From positions 1,122,579 to 1,186,578 of the forward strand of contig NW_019091360.1 in the NCBI RefSeq assembly GCF_001949145.1: DNA of 64,000 nucleotides. Direction: 5' to 3'. Below the pieces are notes generated by a model. The model had not been told where the DNA came from. It searched no databases and saw nothing but the letters and a program-made list of their open reading frames with translations. The translations under genes and the position numbers were made by a program. The first letter of the stretch is position 1. The number at the start of each line of letters is the position of its first letter. The DNA comes from Acanthaster planci. Lineage: Eukaryota > Echinodermata > Asteroidea > Valvatida > Acanthasteridae. Of the stretch, positions 1-12,765 are shown in pieces.

Positions 1-802
1 CAGCTTTGGCCTCTTTTTGCCAGTGGGATTTATTCCATTATGGAACTGTGCCATGGCAACATTAATTTCATCTCTTGCCTCAACGCACCTCTGATGTTAC
101 CAAGGGCAACCAGGTATAAATTTCTCAGTCGTTCTTTTCTTTCCAGACTATTTATTTTCAACAGTTTTTTTTTAGTTTTCAAACTTGGATGTGGAGGACA
201 CAGTTGTAACACTGTGTAGGAACTTCCCTTTTTTGTTTCTGGAATTTCTAATAAAACAAGGAGCTAAGCCCAACTTCTATTAACACGAACATGCTGGTCA
301 GGCTGCTAGATTAAGTACTGGCATTATACAACAACCCAACTTACGATTTGCATCTCATCAGAACAACAGGTGCGCCTTTTCCACAGAAAAGTCTGTACAG
401 TTCTCCCTTTGAATGTTATCTCGTTGGTTTTAATTGCAAAGTGAATATTATTCCAGAATTCAGGAACAATGGAGGAACTGGCTTCACTACTCACTGACAC
501 CATTCAGCACTGAAAGGTAACTCAGGGAATGAGCTCATGTAACTCTGTCTAAGGTTACTGGAACGTCTTGACTGATTTGTGGGGACCTTCTAGTGCCCTC
601 ACACTGTTTTTGATCCTCACACTGAATATCCCACAATACGTCTATGAGACAAGTTTGTGGGTGACATTTTGTCAAGCGCATTTGGACAAAGTTGAGGGGA
701 ATTTGGGAGAAGTGGAGGCAAAAGAATGGGACCTGAGCAAGAGCAAAGAGCCAATCACTACATGTAGGAGAACCTCCCACAAACCATCAGCAAGGAACTC
801 AC
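1..802 (-). other. Partial DNAJC7 intron
   Basis: This is the sequence downstream of the DNAJC7 exon at 952-803 on the minus strand. It contains no glycine/phenylalanine-rich coding segment expected for the DNAJC7 C-terminus and no clear splice acceptor with an open frame. It is taken as the start of the last intron. No repeat or other feature was recognised. Confidence 0.6.
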
Positions 803-1582
803 CTCCAAATCCTTCCAGATCGTCTAAGTCCTGGCCGCTATCATACCTCATCTTCTTCTTGGAATCAGACAGCACGTTGTAAGCCTCCCCAACTTCCTTG
901 AACTTAACCTCCTCGGCTTTCTGCACCTCCTCTGTCTTGTTGGAATGACGATCTGGAAGCACAAGACACACACATACACACCATCATTTTAACCAATCTG
1001 TGAGGGAGGATATATAAATGCAATCTGACATTCTGCATGCAAGAACATGGATGGCTGGTAGGTTAAGCCTCATGCATGCCACAAGCCGCTGTATGATTAC
1101 GCTAGAAAAATATGTTGGGGCATACAGGAGTGGATTTTTGCCAACACACATTTGCATAAACTGGAACTTGGCCAGTGTACGCAACCAGCTGCTATGGAAA
1201 ATATCGCTCTCTGGCGGTGCCCTAAAGAGTTTCAAAATGTGAGTTTGCAGTACAAAGTATTGTACAAATAGTGTGATTGACCCCAACGAGACAGACAATT
1301 GGCTGCCTTTTCATTGCAATTGCCTCCTTGGTATGGTTTGCTTCCTGAACTGGCTAAACTCTGATGCTATGCACAAAACAATAGGCAAACACTGTGGTTA
1401 TGATTCGGGGGTGTAGTTGCATAGAGCACCCATACCAGGATGGTGTAGCAAGGCATGCTTCTTGTAGGCCTTCTTAATCTCAACTTCGGTAGCATTCTTG
1501 CTGATGTTTAGAATCTTGTAGTAGTCTTTCCTCTTGCTCTTTTTGAGCTCCAGATTGGCCTCTTGAAGAAGGGCCTTGTTTT
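803..1582 (-). CDS. DNAJC7: DNAJC7 J-domain exons
   Basis: Exons 1582-1436 and 952-803. They encode [20 protein letters not shown] and then [17 protein letters not shown], followed by [20 protein letters not shown] and [15 protein letters not shown]. The catalytic HPD loop that activates Hsp70 is intact, but its Asp codon (G+AT) is split by the intron at 953-1435. The conserved YDSGQDL motif that ends DNAJC7 J domains is present. The exon ends in phase 1 at GTGAGT, so at least one more coding exon is required beyond the left edge of the window. Confidence 0.94.
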
Positions 1583-4500
1583 CTGAAGAAAAAAAAGTTA
1601 ACCCCAAAGTACGAAGCGAGGTTACTAAGTCTTCTCCTTATTACAATTAATTGAAGCATGTGGCAATGTGATTTGTTTACTGTTCTTTATTAACTACGTG
1701 GTTGCTTCAAACCTCATAGTTAATTTGGACAATAAAGTCAAAACAGCACAATTTTTCTCACTTCCCAAGACTTTAGTACATCCACCATCTTCCGACTTTT
1801 TTTATTTCAGTCTTGTCTGACGATTCTCTTATTTTTTGTTTTTGAAATATGAATGCTTTTATTCGAGGCTAAATCCCACCCAGAATCACAACTTAACTCC
1901 TCACGTGCTCAAAGTATTTGGTAAACCTTTAAAAGGAACTAACATAAAAATTTAGCTTCAATAAACTGCACAAACATTTTGAAAACAGTAATAATTATAA
2001 TTGTCACCAGATGCGGAATTCAAACCATTTCTTGATATTAATAATGTTCCCAGCATTGGGGAAGTAACCCTTGTAACAAGTAAGGCAACCAGTGGGTCAA
2101 GACCCCAATCGTGACCAAATCCCACAACTTGTGTCTTGTGGCTCCCTTTATCAGTAATTTTGTTTTGTTATCAGAAGAAAGACATATTACTCAATGTGGT
2201 ATCCTGATTAAAAAAGAACAAATGTAGGTGACTAAATATTGCACTCCTAGTGATGACCACGATGCGAGATTCATAATAACACCTTGAACTACAAAGTGGC
2301 TCTGGCGATTTGTGACTTGTTTTCTTCGGGTGGGTCACATTTGTGAATTAACATCTTGGATTACTGATGTCTTGGCTAGGCCAAAATGGCCATGTATGGG
2401 CTGAGGGATAGCCCAACTTCCTATGCACACTAACTGCCACAGTTTTCAGTTGGGTCCATCACACGCTCTTGCAAGTCTGTAACAAGACACCAAGTCTTAA
2501 CCGTACGCTGCCGGGTTTAATGTGAAGTTGCATGACTTGTTCCCGGGGGATTTTCAAGATTTCAGGTTTTCAAAATTGTTTAAAAATTCATAACTTTACT
2601 GGACGTTTACACCTACACAGATGACTGTCTGGTGGCTACTCTAATCTGACAGACATCTATTGACGCCCAAGTATTTCAGTCAGGCCTGCTGCCTTGTAAA
2701 AAGAGCCCAGACTGTGCGGTGTTACATAATTTTCTTTTGTTCCTGAAACTGACCCAGTGCGCTGCTGGCGTCTTTTCAATAAGGGCCAGGCCAGATTAGT
2801 GTGCAAAAGTATTGTACCATTCATCCCTGGAGCACTGGTGGTAATCCGCTCGAGCTGAATGCCACAGTCATTCAAAACAATGATGGATTTCCTCCGCTAT
2901 TGACAACCGAAAAAATGTTGGCAATGCCCAGCAGCTCGGTCTTTTGTTCCTAGTACGGTCTTTTGTTATGAGGCCAAGCTCCTTTGTCCGATTTCAGGCA
3001 CCCCAGCTTTGTGTAAATAGCCAACGTCTCTGGTACCAGGCACCCTGGCAGGAAGTGTTTAAACCAACACACACGCTATTCAGATTAACTGTGACAAAAG
3101 CATTCCTTCCAGCAGTCACTTTGTTACACTCGACTGATTTCATGAAAAGACTTGTGACAGGGGGCATGTTAGAGGACTTGTGATGGACTTGACGATTACG
3201 CTGCTCACGGCACTGCCATACATGCAGACATGAGTGAATGAACTCACCTCTACTTCTGTCCATTTGACACACCTTCTCATAGTCTCGCACCGCTTCCTCG
3301 TATTGCTCTGTTTCCATGTAGCTAAAACAGAAATCATCTTCATGTTCAAACATCTCTCCATGATAACCTCAACCTTTTTTTTCAGTTTCTCTCTTAACAA
3401 CGTAATTAAGAAATAAAAAACTAAAACATAATTAAGAGATGAAAAACCTAGTAGCGACATTTTTGGTTGTGAAAATGAAAGTAGATCTTCAGTGAATTCT
3501 TGTAGCGAAGATCCTACAGAGAAGTGGCCATTACAGCCTAACACATCAACACAACTTACATTACAATAAAATGGACAACATTTACAATTTTCAACTCACA
3601 AAAAGTTCTGTTTGTTTTTGATATACTCCTAATACGAACCCTAACACATTCCTAATAAGAGTAAGCAATGTTCTCAGCATGTACGTGTACTGTTCGATTT
3701 TTCCAAAAAGGAGCAGCCTGTTTTCCCCACAGGAACAGGACGAATTCCACTTGAAGTGTCTCAAGCACGCAAAAGAGACTCTCGTCAGCTTCAGGCTAGT
3801 GACCATGTTCTCTGGGTAGAGATCAGGTTAGGTAATGTGTCCCATGACCGTAATATACAGTACTCACCATTTTGCCCTTCTCATAAATGCTTTGAGATAA
3901 TCAGGATCCAACTCCAGAGCTTTGTTGCAATCTAGGATTCCTTGGTCTGGTTTGTTCAACTATGGAAAATGATCAAGGGGGAAAGGAAGGAATATTCTTC
4001 ATAATGAACAAATTTACAACAGTAAAAACGTGCACCCACGTGGATGAGATTCTCTTGACAATATGAATAACTTTTAGAACTCAGGTTTGAAACAATACAA
4101 CATTGCATCAGGTTTACCTTTCAACTAAACCATCTTAATGCTGACCTACACCAGCCTGACCTCTTGACTACACTAACATTGACCTTTGAACTCTACAAAT
4201 CTGACCCTTCACCTGTTTGACCAGTTTGACCTCTAATCCACATGCACCTGTACTCCCAAATACATTAACTTCCCCTCTAAACTTCATTTCACCATTGTGA
4301 CCAATTCATTATTGACACCAGCTTCAAAAGTCAATGAATCAACAGGCTAAATAAATCTGCCCTTCAACCAACTGACCTCTGACCTCACCCACCTGACTTC
4401 TGAGCATGATTAGAGACCTTTCGTTTCCTATATCACATGTGCAGATTTTGACATTTAGTGGTTTGCCACGAGTAGGAAACCGAACAATTCATAAGGTGAT

Positions 4501-7500
4501 AAAAAACCTTGTGTAAATAAACACTAGATAATACATACTCCTACTAAACATCGACTGAAAATGCCACCTGTTTTCTTACTGACAAAACAAAATGTGTATT
4601 TGGGGCAAAAGCTGTGAGCCAAGGGTGAATTTTCTGCAAATACTGGCCGCCTACACAAATGGTGGTCAATGTTTGTCAACACAATGTCTATAAATCATTT
4701 TCACCTTTGAGCATACAGTTGCTCTGTTGCAGTAAAGCTTTGCGTTAGTGTTAACATTGAGAGGGTCCACTTGAAGTGCCTCAGTGTACAAGCCGTACGC
4801 TTCTTGGTAGTTGCCACGCTTAAACATTTCGTTGCCTTCTTCTTTTTTGGATTTTAATAATTTACATTTCTGTGAGACAGAAAAAGAAGCAAATGTTAAA
4901 CCATGTATTAAAAAAAATTGTTATGTAATATGTAAATTCATATGAAATAAAACATAACATGAAACACAATCAACTGTTTATAAAAACGGATAACCTTGTT
5001 TTCTCTTAACTAGAGACAGTGCTGTAGTCGAAACCACTTAAGACATTCACAAGACCACACAAGACCAGCACAAGATCAACACAAGACCTCTAGTCTAAAT
5101 TCAAGTCACAAGCTATTCAAATGAACTGCAACAAAAGCATTAATTGTCACTGGTCTTGTGAATGGTCTTTTGTCTGGTCTTGTGTCTAGTCTTGTGATGG
5201 TCTCTACCACAACACTGATCACAGATACAAAATGTAGAACCTGGAACTTCTAGAAGTTGGTTTCAGATTTATTTTGAATTCAGTTTTATTTGAAAAATGT
5301 GACTGCTTCAGAAGGCCTTCGTCCTGCAAATCCAACAAAATAACAAACAGCACATTCTTTTGCAAACTTTGGACTCATTCAAATTCAGTGTTTACTCTGC
5401 AATCTGCCAAATTATAACAGTGAGTATTCCAAAGGTGCATTCTTCGTTATTAACCCCAACCTAATCAAATCCTCCAACCTCTTTCAGCTTTTGGAGGAAT
5501 TTGATGCAATGGGGCTGTATAGCAATGATGTGCGGCTGACTTTGAAGGATGCATTGTGTCAAGGTCTTGGGCTGGATCCCATGATGGTTACAGTCAGCCA
5601 GGCATAAACGCAGACCTAGGCTGGAGTGGTTACCCCTCCTAGGAATTCATTTGAGAAATAATGGATGATTTCGAAGGACTGAGGCCAAATCTAATCTTTA
5701 CTCGAAGGCAGTTTGCAGATTTCATAGGCTTGAAAATGCATCCTAGCGAAACAGCCTTGAAAACTAGGTTAAAATTCATCTGTTTAAACCCTAACAAACT
5801 CAACTTTGTAATACTGACCAAAGGGAGAGCACACTGGCTATTACTTTACATAAGGCTCTAGATTTGAAAAAAATTAATGAATAAAAGCAGACCAAGTCTT
5901 AGATAATACGGGCATTTAAGTAGTTAGGATTGGAAAGAGTTTGTGTGTGTAAAAACTGCCTATGTACATTTGTACAGTGTGTCCCCCCAAAATGTCTGAT
6001 CTGATCACCAGCCTAGTAATGAAATCTATCACTAAACCTAATTGAAATAGCAAAAACAGTGCATTTCACATTTTACAATTCAATTTTAAAGGATACCGTG
6101 ACAGCACTACACACTGAAAACATGTCCCCTTTGTTTTTGAACTTCTTTCTCCTGAAAAGTGGTACAAACTCAATTTTTAGAGATAGTGTTTTCTGGAGCA
6201 TATATCTGAATTGCCAAATGCAAACAAAATGCCTCAAGTCACAAGTGCCCTCTTAAAAACCATGAACATTATCAATACTGCCGGTGGACATTTTTGACTT
6301 CCAATGCACAGTATTTGCTTGTGCCGATTTTGGGGACACACAGAGTTCCTTCCATTGTCTTCATAGTTCTTCCATTTTCACTTACCTTAAAAGCTATTCT
6401 AGCGGGGGAATGATCGGGGGCAAGTTTGAGGGTTTGTTGGAAATGTTGGATGGCCTTGTCCATGTTGTCTTGGTAGTACAGACACAGTCCCCTCACATAT
6501 ATGGCATCGGCGTTCCGTGGCTCTCGCATCAAGACAGCACTAGGGGATAGATTGGGAATGTTGAGACATGGGTTGGGTAATGACCTGGCAATGGGCACTT
6601 GAGCTGGAAATGGTTCAGACTAGCAGCCTTGCTGATCCTGGATACATTTCTGGACGATGTGCAAAACTTGTGTGGATTTTCTTTCTAGGGCAAACGACCT
6701 GCTTCAAGAAAAGCCATCAAAGACACTGGAATGACATTTCGGCTGCATCGGCGATAACGAGTGACCGCTTAATCTGGATTAATCTGGAAAGCACCTTTCA
6801 TGCTTGTTTCAGTTTGGCAAAGTTGGGGAGATCTTGCGAACCCAGAATCAGGAACTGTAAGGAAAACTAGGACTTAAATGTAACCTCAGCTTTTCTAAAA
6901 GTGATTTTCTCACAATGACCAGCACTGACATCAAAATTCACATAGCTGGTGCATATGCTGCCCTTAATCATACACGTAGAAGAAATATGCACCTCATCTG
7001 TATGATTTTTTGGGCTTTATCTTCCTGTTTTTCAAACACAGTTCCATCGAACTTGTCTCACAGGTAGAGCATTTTTAACAGACGCTTACTTGATGGCTTG
7101 GGATGCCTCTGTTATCCTTCTCATCTTGGCCAAGGCTTCTGCCCTCTTCACTTTGAATTTGGTGCAAGCTGGCGAGTGGTCTATGGCTCGGTCCATATTA
7201 TACACAACCTGCCACAAAATATCAGATTAAACACAGAAACAAATATTTTCTTTTCTTTTTGACGATCCATCTTTGTTCAATTCAAAAAGGCCTCCGAGAG
7301 ATGGTGCTCACATGCTGAACTTCTGGAAATTACCCCTAAAAATGAGAATTTCTTACACAGAAAACATCAGGTCATTAAAATGTATTTTGTGACAGTGCGC
7401 TGCATGGTTATTACAATCCTGCACAAACTCAGATTAATTCTGTATAAAATTTTCAATTATCTCTCTCCAATTATTGATTCAGCCAGAAGTACATATACCT

Positions 7501-10500
7501 TAATATCCTCTCAAAAGTAAACCTCTTCTGTTTAAGGAAACTCTGTTTTGTCAAATGCTCTACAACAAACCAGTACTTCCTTCTTTTTGCCAGAACTTTT
7601 GACAAAAAACAGGAAATATGGATTTACTAACAAAACTTCCCAGCTACTTAATAATTGGTACAGATTAATGCTTTCTTTGGGAATTGTTACTGTTGTGGTT
7701 TTCCTGTAACTTTATGGCATACCTTGCGAAAATCTCCCGCCTCAAATGCTTTGTGGCCATCTTGGTCGTGATGTTGGACCAGCTTAGCAGCCCTCAACTA
7801 TGAGGGAAAAAAAAAGCAACAAGTAAAACATGACTACAACTTTGGTGATCTTGATGTCGCAGCAAAAGTGAACTTGGCGAGGCCAAAATTTTGGAGACTT
7901 TTATCCTGCTTGGAATCTCCCGAGGCCTACGCAAATCCGCATGGAACAAGTAAAGAAAGAAAAGTGACATTGCCATGAACTGTACCTCTGACTGAGCTTG
8001 CTTATTTTGTGGCTCAAAGTCTGCCACGTGGTTGAGTGAGCGAATGGCAGCGTCTGCTGATCCTAATGCTAGGTGGCATTTAGCTTCTCGCAAATAACCC
8101 TGGAATGAAAAAAAAAGAAGAGCACTCATTTTTTAAACAAATTTTTGACGTAATAAACTTAGACTCTTTGTGAGAGGTTTAATTTTTGGTTGAACAAGCC
8201 CAACTTTTGAACCAAAAGGCTAAGGTTTATCGGCAGGCTGTTAAAATCAAGCAAATGCCACAGATGCTGATTACTGGGAGTTGATTTGTGCAACAGTAAG
8301 ATATTCCTCACTGTAACTTCACCACTGCAACTGTGATAAACTGTACTAGTAACGATTTATAACAGTGCATTTCATGCCTTTACAATCTATATCATTCACA
8401 ATTGACTAAATTAGATCTCACAAATTCCACCATGATTCAGCCATCTTTTAAGTTTTCAAGGGTGGGGCACAATGATTTATGGCAACCAAATATGTTTGAA
8501 GTACGGTATAACAAACATATTACAGTTTAATTTGGGTGGATTATTCGTGTTTGCTCCCCTCGGATTTAGAAAATGACAAACTAGTTTCCCCTCGAGAATT
8601 AGTCCGTCAACTTCCAACACCTTGGCTATCAAACTGCCCTCAAACCATGTGATATTTGTATACTGAGTAGACTGTGTTGCTTTATCTCACCTTGACTAGC
8701 GTGTTGTCTAATGTCAGAGCTCGTTGGACATCTTCAAGTCCTTGTTGGTATTTATCTTGCATGATGAACGCAGCTGCCCTATTGTTGTAGTAACTGGCAC
8801 AGTCTGGACATATGTCTGGTGAAAGGAAAGAGGAAGTGGCATCTTGTAAAATCAAGACGCTGTGAATTACTGATTTTGATAGTCCAAAATCTACCACTTT
8901 GCAGGAAACCGATGGCAACAAGGCCTATTTACGAAGATAGTAACTGGGTTCTTTATTCCTAACTCCTGCAAAACTCTCCAGAATCATGTGGAATTTGAAG
9001 AATCTGGGGTTAACATTGCTCAAAAACATCCAATTCAAACCAACTTGCCTAAATTCAAGGGACAAATGATATCGGGAACAAGAGATGGTGTGTTTTTACA
9101 TAGCAATGATGTCCATTTGGTAGGGAAACACTGCATGCATGCGCAGGTTCATGCAAGCCTGGCAAATGATTGCTGTGGGAATGTACAGTGTTTGAGTGTG
9201 CACCAGGCACATGCATAACTTCTGATTAAAAAAGAGCTCCACCAGCTAGTCCCTTCTTTGCTGATGGTGGGCTATTTGTAATCAGAGCAGATATCAAAGA
9301 CAAGTAGCTATCAAAGACCTGATAGTTTTGTGGGTCACTTAATGACAAATAATCAGCCAGCTCACCCGGGAACTACAAATCACACTATGTTATGAAAGAA
9401 TGTATCCGTTAAGATCATGTTTTGAAAGTCTGTTCCTTGGACGGCAACATGCAATATGACAGAAGGGAATGTGTTCTGATTAACAGTGTCAATCTCAATA
9501 TAAAATTTAAAAAACCTTGAGGTTTTATGGATTCTAATAGATTTCAGGAATGTTCACACTTTGCTGCCCTCACCTATGAAGTTAAGTGTAAATCACAGCA
9601 CATGTCCATGATTTTGCAAATGCTATGTTCACAATGTAATAGACATCTTACCCTTGAAGACGTTTGCTGATTTCAGTATTTTTTAGTCTACTGTTGGGCA
9701 TCTGAATGGAAAATACCCAAAAGGTTTTACTAATGTTTGAGACGACTGTAATCCAGTAAAACACAACTTTATGTATCCATGGACAAAAGGGACCTTTTTC
9801 GGTGAATTATAGAATCTTCTTGTGCTTGCCACAGTTAAGATTGATGGTATCTGATAAATTGCTAAGGTGGTTTATCAAAAGAAAACCTCCAGGTTCAAAT
9901 ATGCCTGGAGAGAGTCACTGTAGTTTGCTCATAAGCATAGAACACAGCCAACACATTGTGACCAGGTTTAAAAGCACACACTGAACAGCTCAGGTAAAGT
10001 TGACGTATATCTGTGAAGCAACTAACCGATTGCTTCTGTGTAGAGTCGGATGGCTGCCTCATAGTCTCCATTCTTGTAACTGGTGTTGCCTTCGTTCTTC
10101 TTTGCTTCAGCGACGCTGAAATGCAAAAAAAGGACAGTACATGTACTTTAAGATGGTGGTTGGAGGGGTACATGCAGCTATGTCATAGGTCACTGCTTTC
10201 TTGACACAGTGAGAGGACACCGGTAATTCCAAAAATCAAGTCAGTGTAGGATAACGGTGTCAGGAGCTTAATACACTCCGTTTGACTCCATTTTTCTAAA
10301 ATTGGAAGAGGAAAGTTCCAAGACCCTAAAACTTACATAAACCATCTACATGTAACTGGCATATCTGAGACGGCAACTTGTTATGCTCAACAAGGCTACA
10401 CTGTCAAGGACATTTTGTACATGTATGTTGACAAAATTTTGTTTATGCACACAGCCTATGTGTATATCCATAACCCATTAGAATGCCTACTTTTATTATG

Positions 10501-12765
10501 TTATCTTATGATATGGCTGGTCATAACAACGATCATGAATGATGCTAAGGAATGAGGCAGCAGCTCCACAATCGGATCAGGTACCGGATCAGGTATGGGT
10601 AATGAATTATGCGAGGTCTCTCTGCCTAATGAATTAAGGAGTGACACTGAATACTGTACTACAACAGGCCTAAGCCCAGGCCTGTGCCATGTATGCAGTG
10701 GTCTACAATATTACTTTGCATCAAGAGGATTCACGCACACAGACTTTATTTTTTACCAATTTATTTCTGTTCATCTGACGGCACATTTAGCACCAAATAC
10801 AGGATTAAGTGACAATTGAAGAAATGTTCATTCTTTGCGGTGGGAGGGAAACCTTGGTTAAATATTCCAAATATCCACGGAGTCAGGTACATGTAGGGAC
10901 TGAAAACCCAATCCACATGTTGCCCTACACGTAGGTGGGATTCGAACCCGGGCTGCAGATGTGGAAGGGGAGAAAACGCCAACCTGTCTCCCCACCTGGT
11001 CACAAGCAAGAGAGGCATTCGAATACTTCCTTCTCACGCATGCCATGACTCAAGGAATTTTAAGCTTAACCGAATGAAAAAAATGAGTAAGAGAATAGCC
11101 AGTTTTGACACCAGTAAGATTGTAATATAGGCCCATTAAGTTGGGTGTAATCGGCCAGTATGCGTAATCACCCGATCTTTGCACAATCAGTTGATCTTAC
11201 TGCATGATTTGTTGATTCCGCCATCAACTAATTGCCTTTTCTCCGCATCTTAATTCTTTCTGCGCAAGATTGTTTCAAAAAGGGAAGTTTTATGTAAGTT
11301 TGAGATTAAATGCAGGATTGACCAAATCACGTAGAAAGATCAGGCAATTGTGCAGATCGGCTGAACATGCCTAACATCTGTACCCGGTTTTACTGAACTT
11401 GACCATTTACCAACTCGACTTGGGAAAACTTGACCATTGAGACAACTCAACCATTTACTAAGTTGTCTGATAAGACCGTGCCGGGAGTGAACAAGACAGG
11501 GTGCAGGGCAATAAACACAAACTGTATGTGTTTGGACAAAATTGTGTGTATCTTGTCACAATGTGACTCGACTCGCAGGGCATGACGTGTGCAGGGACCC
11601 GGTGATGTGGCATGCACAGGGACCCGTGGGTGGCGCACAGGCCGCCCCAACCCTCATGGTGCGAGGCTGCGATGGCAATCGGCATGTACGGTGGCATGCC
11701 GCACCATCAACGGAGCACGGGTACGCAAGTCGCACTGATGAACAGTTGCTACTGTGTTAGTTTGCCAGTTTTTCGAGACGGTACATCTCTCAATCCTTCT
11801 ACTCTTTTTAATTTGGAGAAAAGGGGTGGGTGAAGTGACTGTAAAGCACTTGCACACTCATTACGAGCTAACTTGTCTCAATCAATGACTTGTACAAGTG
11901 GTTGAGTTGATTGTCCATTTGAGGCACAGATGTTCGAGTTGTCCCACTGGTCGAGTTGTCCCACCGATTGAATTGTCTAAACGGTCGAGTTGATTTGCTA
12001 GATGGTCGACGAGCCCCGTACCTTTACAACGCAACAGGATCCTACTTCTTGTGTTTCTAGGTCTATGGTAGGGAAATGAATAAATGAGCGAGGGCGCTTT
12101 TTATTTGGAAACTCATTTTCTTAAATGGGCAACTGTGATTAAAATTTGGCTTTTTATGCACGCTGTATAGTTCCTCTATTTAATTTCCTATTTCAAAATT
12201 TTTGAAATTTAAAGTAACGCTAGCATTTGATTCACAAATAAGAAAAAAGATTTTACAAAAACATAAATCTTAAGCTTTTCAGTTAAAATCCACACTTATT
12301 TTTGTGTACAAAATCAGTTCGCTCTGCATTACACGACATGCACAAAAACATCTCAAAACATCCACACTTAAAATTGACTTTTCTTTGCTTTGCAGAGTAC
12401 GATGGAATCCAAATTAATATCAAAATATTTCTTAGGACATCTTCTTCAAGATAACATCCAAAATAAAACAGAAAAATATGCAAAATCTCATTAGCCTCTC
12501 TATTGCATAGGTGTCCTTAGTCCATGCTCTATCTGGTCATGCATGTCAGGAAAGTCCCAACGTGAAATTAACGTTAGACAACGTGTGGTTCACACAACCT
12601 TCACTAGAAGACGACCAGATGTTAATACAATAAATTTCGATACATTCCAGTTCAACTGATTTCATGTGAATTATTCTCCATTGTGAATATAAAGCCTTAA
12701 GTTCCGTAACAATAAAAACCTTACTCTTCATTAATTTCCATGCGATTTTCGGTGGAGTTTTCCAT
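803..12765 (-). CDS. DNAJC7: DnaJ homolog subfamily C member 7 (TPR2), 3' end outside window
   Basis: A cytosolic co-chaperone whose TPR repeats bind the C-terminal tails of Hsp70 and Hsp90 and whose J domain stimulates the Hsp70 ATPase (family knowledge). Visible coding exons, in order of transcription: 12765-12725, 10115-10027, 8815-8691, 8099-7986, 7797-7723, 7208-7090, 6539-6386, 4869-4705, 3959-3868, 3321-3248, 1582-1436, 952-803. Every junction has AG/GT and the phases agree, giving 448 codons plus one base. The human protein is about 494 residues, so roughly 45 C-terminal residues (the Gly/Phe-rich tail) should lie left of position 1; nothing like them is seen in 1-802. TPR units run from about residue 15 to 350 and the J domain from about 366 to 435. 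The ATG at 12765 has an in-frame TAG upstream and no earlier in-frame ATG. Orthology is secure; exact exon 1 use is inferred. Confidence 0.93.
3060..3200. mobile_element. MITE copy, ACAAGACC-rich family (fragment)
   Basis: The stretch around 3070-3120 (CACACGCTATTCAGATTAAC and what follows) matches the centre of the element at 5017-5217 (CACAAGCTATTCAAATGAAC and what follows). It is followed by GACTTGTGA motifs like those in that element's right arm. The outer ends are poorly preserved, so this is called as a decayed or partial copy in a DNAJC7 intron. Confidence 0.5.
3248..4869 (-). CDS. DNAJC7: DNAJC7 second TPR domain (three exons)
   Basis: Exons 4869-4705, 3959-3868 and 3321-3248. The 165-bp exon encodes [20 protein letters not shown] and ends [15 protein letters not shown], matching the [20 protein letters not shown] and [11 protein letters not shown] segments of the vertebrate protein. 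The next two encode [20 protein letters not shown] and [17 protein letters not shown], a characteristic final TPR leading into the linker before the J domain. The exon phases are 0, 2 and 1 at their 3' ends and match the following acceptors. Confidence 0.92.
5017..5217. mobile_element. 201-bp non-autonomous DNA transposon with CAGTG ends
   Basis: The left end reads CAGTGCTGTAGTCGAAACCA and the reverse complement of the right end reads CAGTGTTGTGGTAGAGACCA, an imperfect terminal inverted repeat. Both arms carry repeated ACAAGACC / GGTCTTGT motifs spaced about 10-12 bp. No coding capacity is seen. CAG-starting ends are typical of hAT-type MITEs, but no clear 8-bp target duplication was found, so the superfamily is uncertain. 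Related copies lie at 3060-3200 and 17458-17563. Confidence 0.7.
5450..5481 (-). mobile_element. Partial copy of the TTAA-flanked mini-element
   Basis: Starting at a TTAA, the sequence TTAACCCCAACCTAATCAAA leads into a TCCTCCAA stretch. It resembles the reverse complement of one end of the 71-bp element at 43141-43211. The other end is not recognisable, so only a fragment is called. Confidence 0.3.
6386..10115 (-). CDS. DNAJC7: DNAJC7 N-terminal TPR block (six exons)
   Basis: Exons 10115-10027, 8815-8691, 8099-7986, 7797-7723, 7208-7090 and 6539-6386. They encode the first TPR domain and the start of the second. Landmarks are [20 protein letters not shown], then [19 protein letters not shown], then [19 protein letters not shown], then [18 protein letters not shown]. 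The last peptide closely matches the highly conserved [15 protein letters not shown] stretch of vertebrate DNAJC7. The G-x-x-x-Y/F and A-x-x-x-Y patterns typical of TPR helices are visible. These repeats form the clamp that binds EEVD-type tails of Hsp70 and Hsp90. Confidence 0.9.
10870..11046 (-). mobile_element. tRNA-derived SINE, minus strand
   Basis: Read on the minus strand, a near-perfect RNA polymerase III box B (GGGTTCGAATCCC, 10937-10949 region) follows CACATCTGCAGCCC. It is followed by a body with GGATTGGGTTTTCAGTCCCT. The same order and wording (CAGCCCAGGTTTGAATCC, then GGTTGGGTTTTCAGCCCCT) appears at 22447-22570, so the two are copies of one family. No intact tRNA cloverleaf was found. 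Confidence 0.65.
11170..11375. mobile_element. Inverted-repeat element
   Basis: The left arm (around 11183-11230, CCGATCTTTGCACAATCAGT) is matched by the reverse complement of the right arm around 11310-11368 (GCCGATCTGCACAATTGCCT), including GATCTT and TGATTTGnTnnATTCC further in. Between the arms lies about 80 bp without coding potential. It looks like a MITE. The ends are diverged and no target duplication was identified. Confidence 0.5.
11393..12020. mobile_element. MITE with GGTCGAGTTG-type repeated arms
   Basis: The left arm (11393-11465) carries repeated CTTGACCATT / AACTCGAC / CAACTCAACC units. The right arm (11900-12015) carries the complementary GGTCGAGTTGTCCC and GGTCGAGTTGATTT units at about 20-bp spacing, ending near CCCCGTACC against the left GTACCCGG. 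The interior of about 430 bp has no convincing coding region; it contains a GC-richer stretch at 11560-11720. The structure suggests a non-autonomous DNA transposon with subterminal tandem repeats. Confidence 0.55.
12725..12765 (-). CDS. DNAJC7: DNAJC7 coding exon 1
   Basis: A 41-bp exon that starts at ATG and encodes [13 protein letters not shown] plus a split codon, ending in phase 2 at the donor GTAAGG. It joins the 10115 acceptor to make an Asp codon and runs straight into the first TPR ([10 protein letters not shown]). The short acidic N-terminus resembles the poorly conserved start of other DNAJC7 proteins. The reading frame upstream is closed by TAG before any other ATG. Confidence 0.75.
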
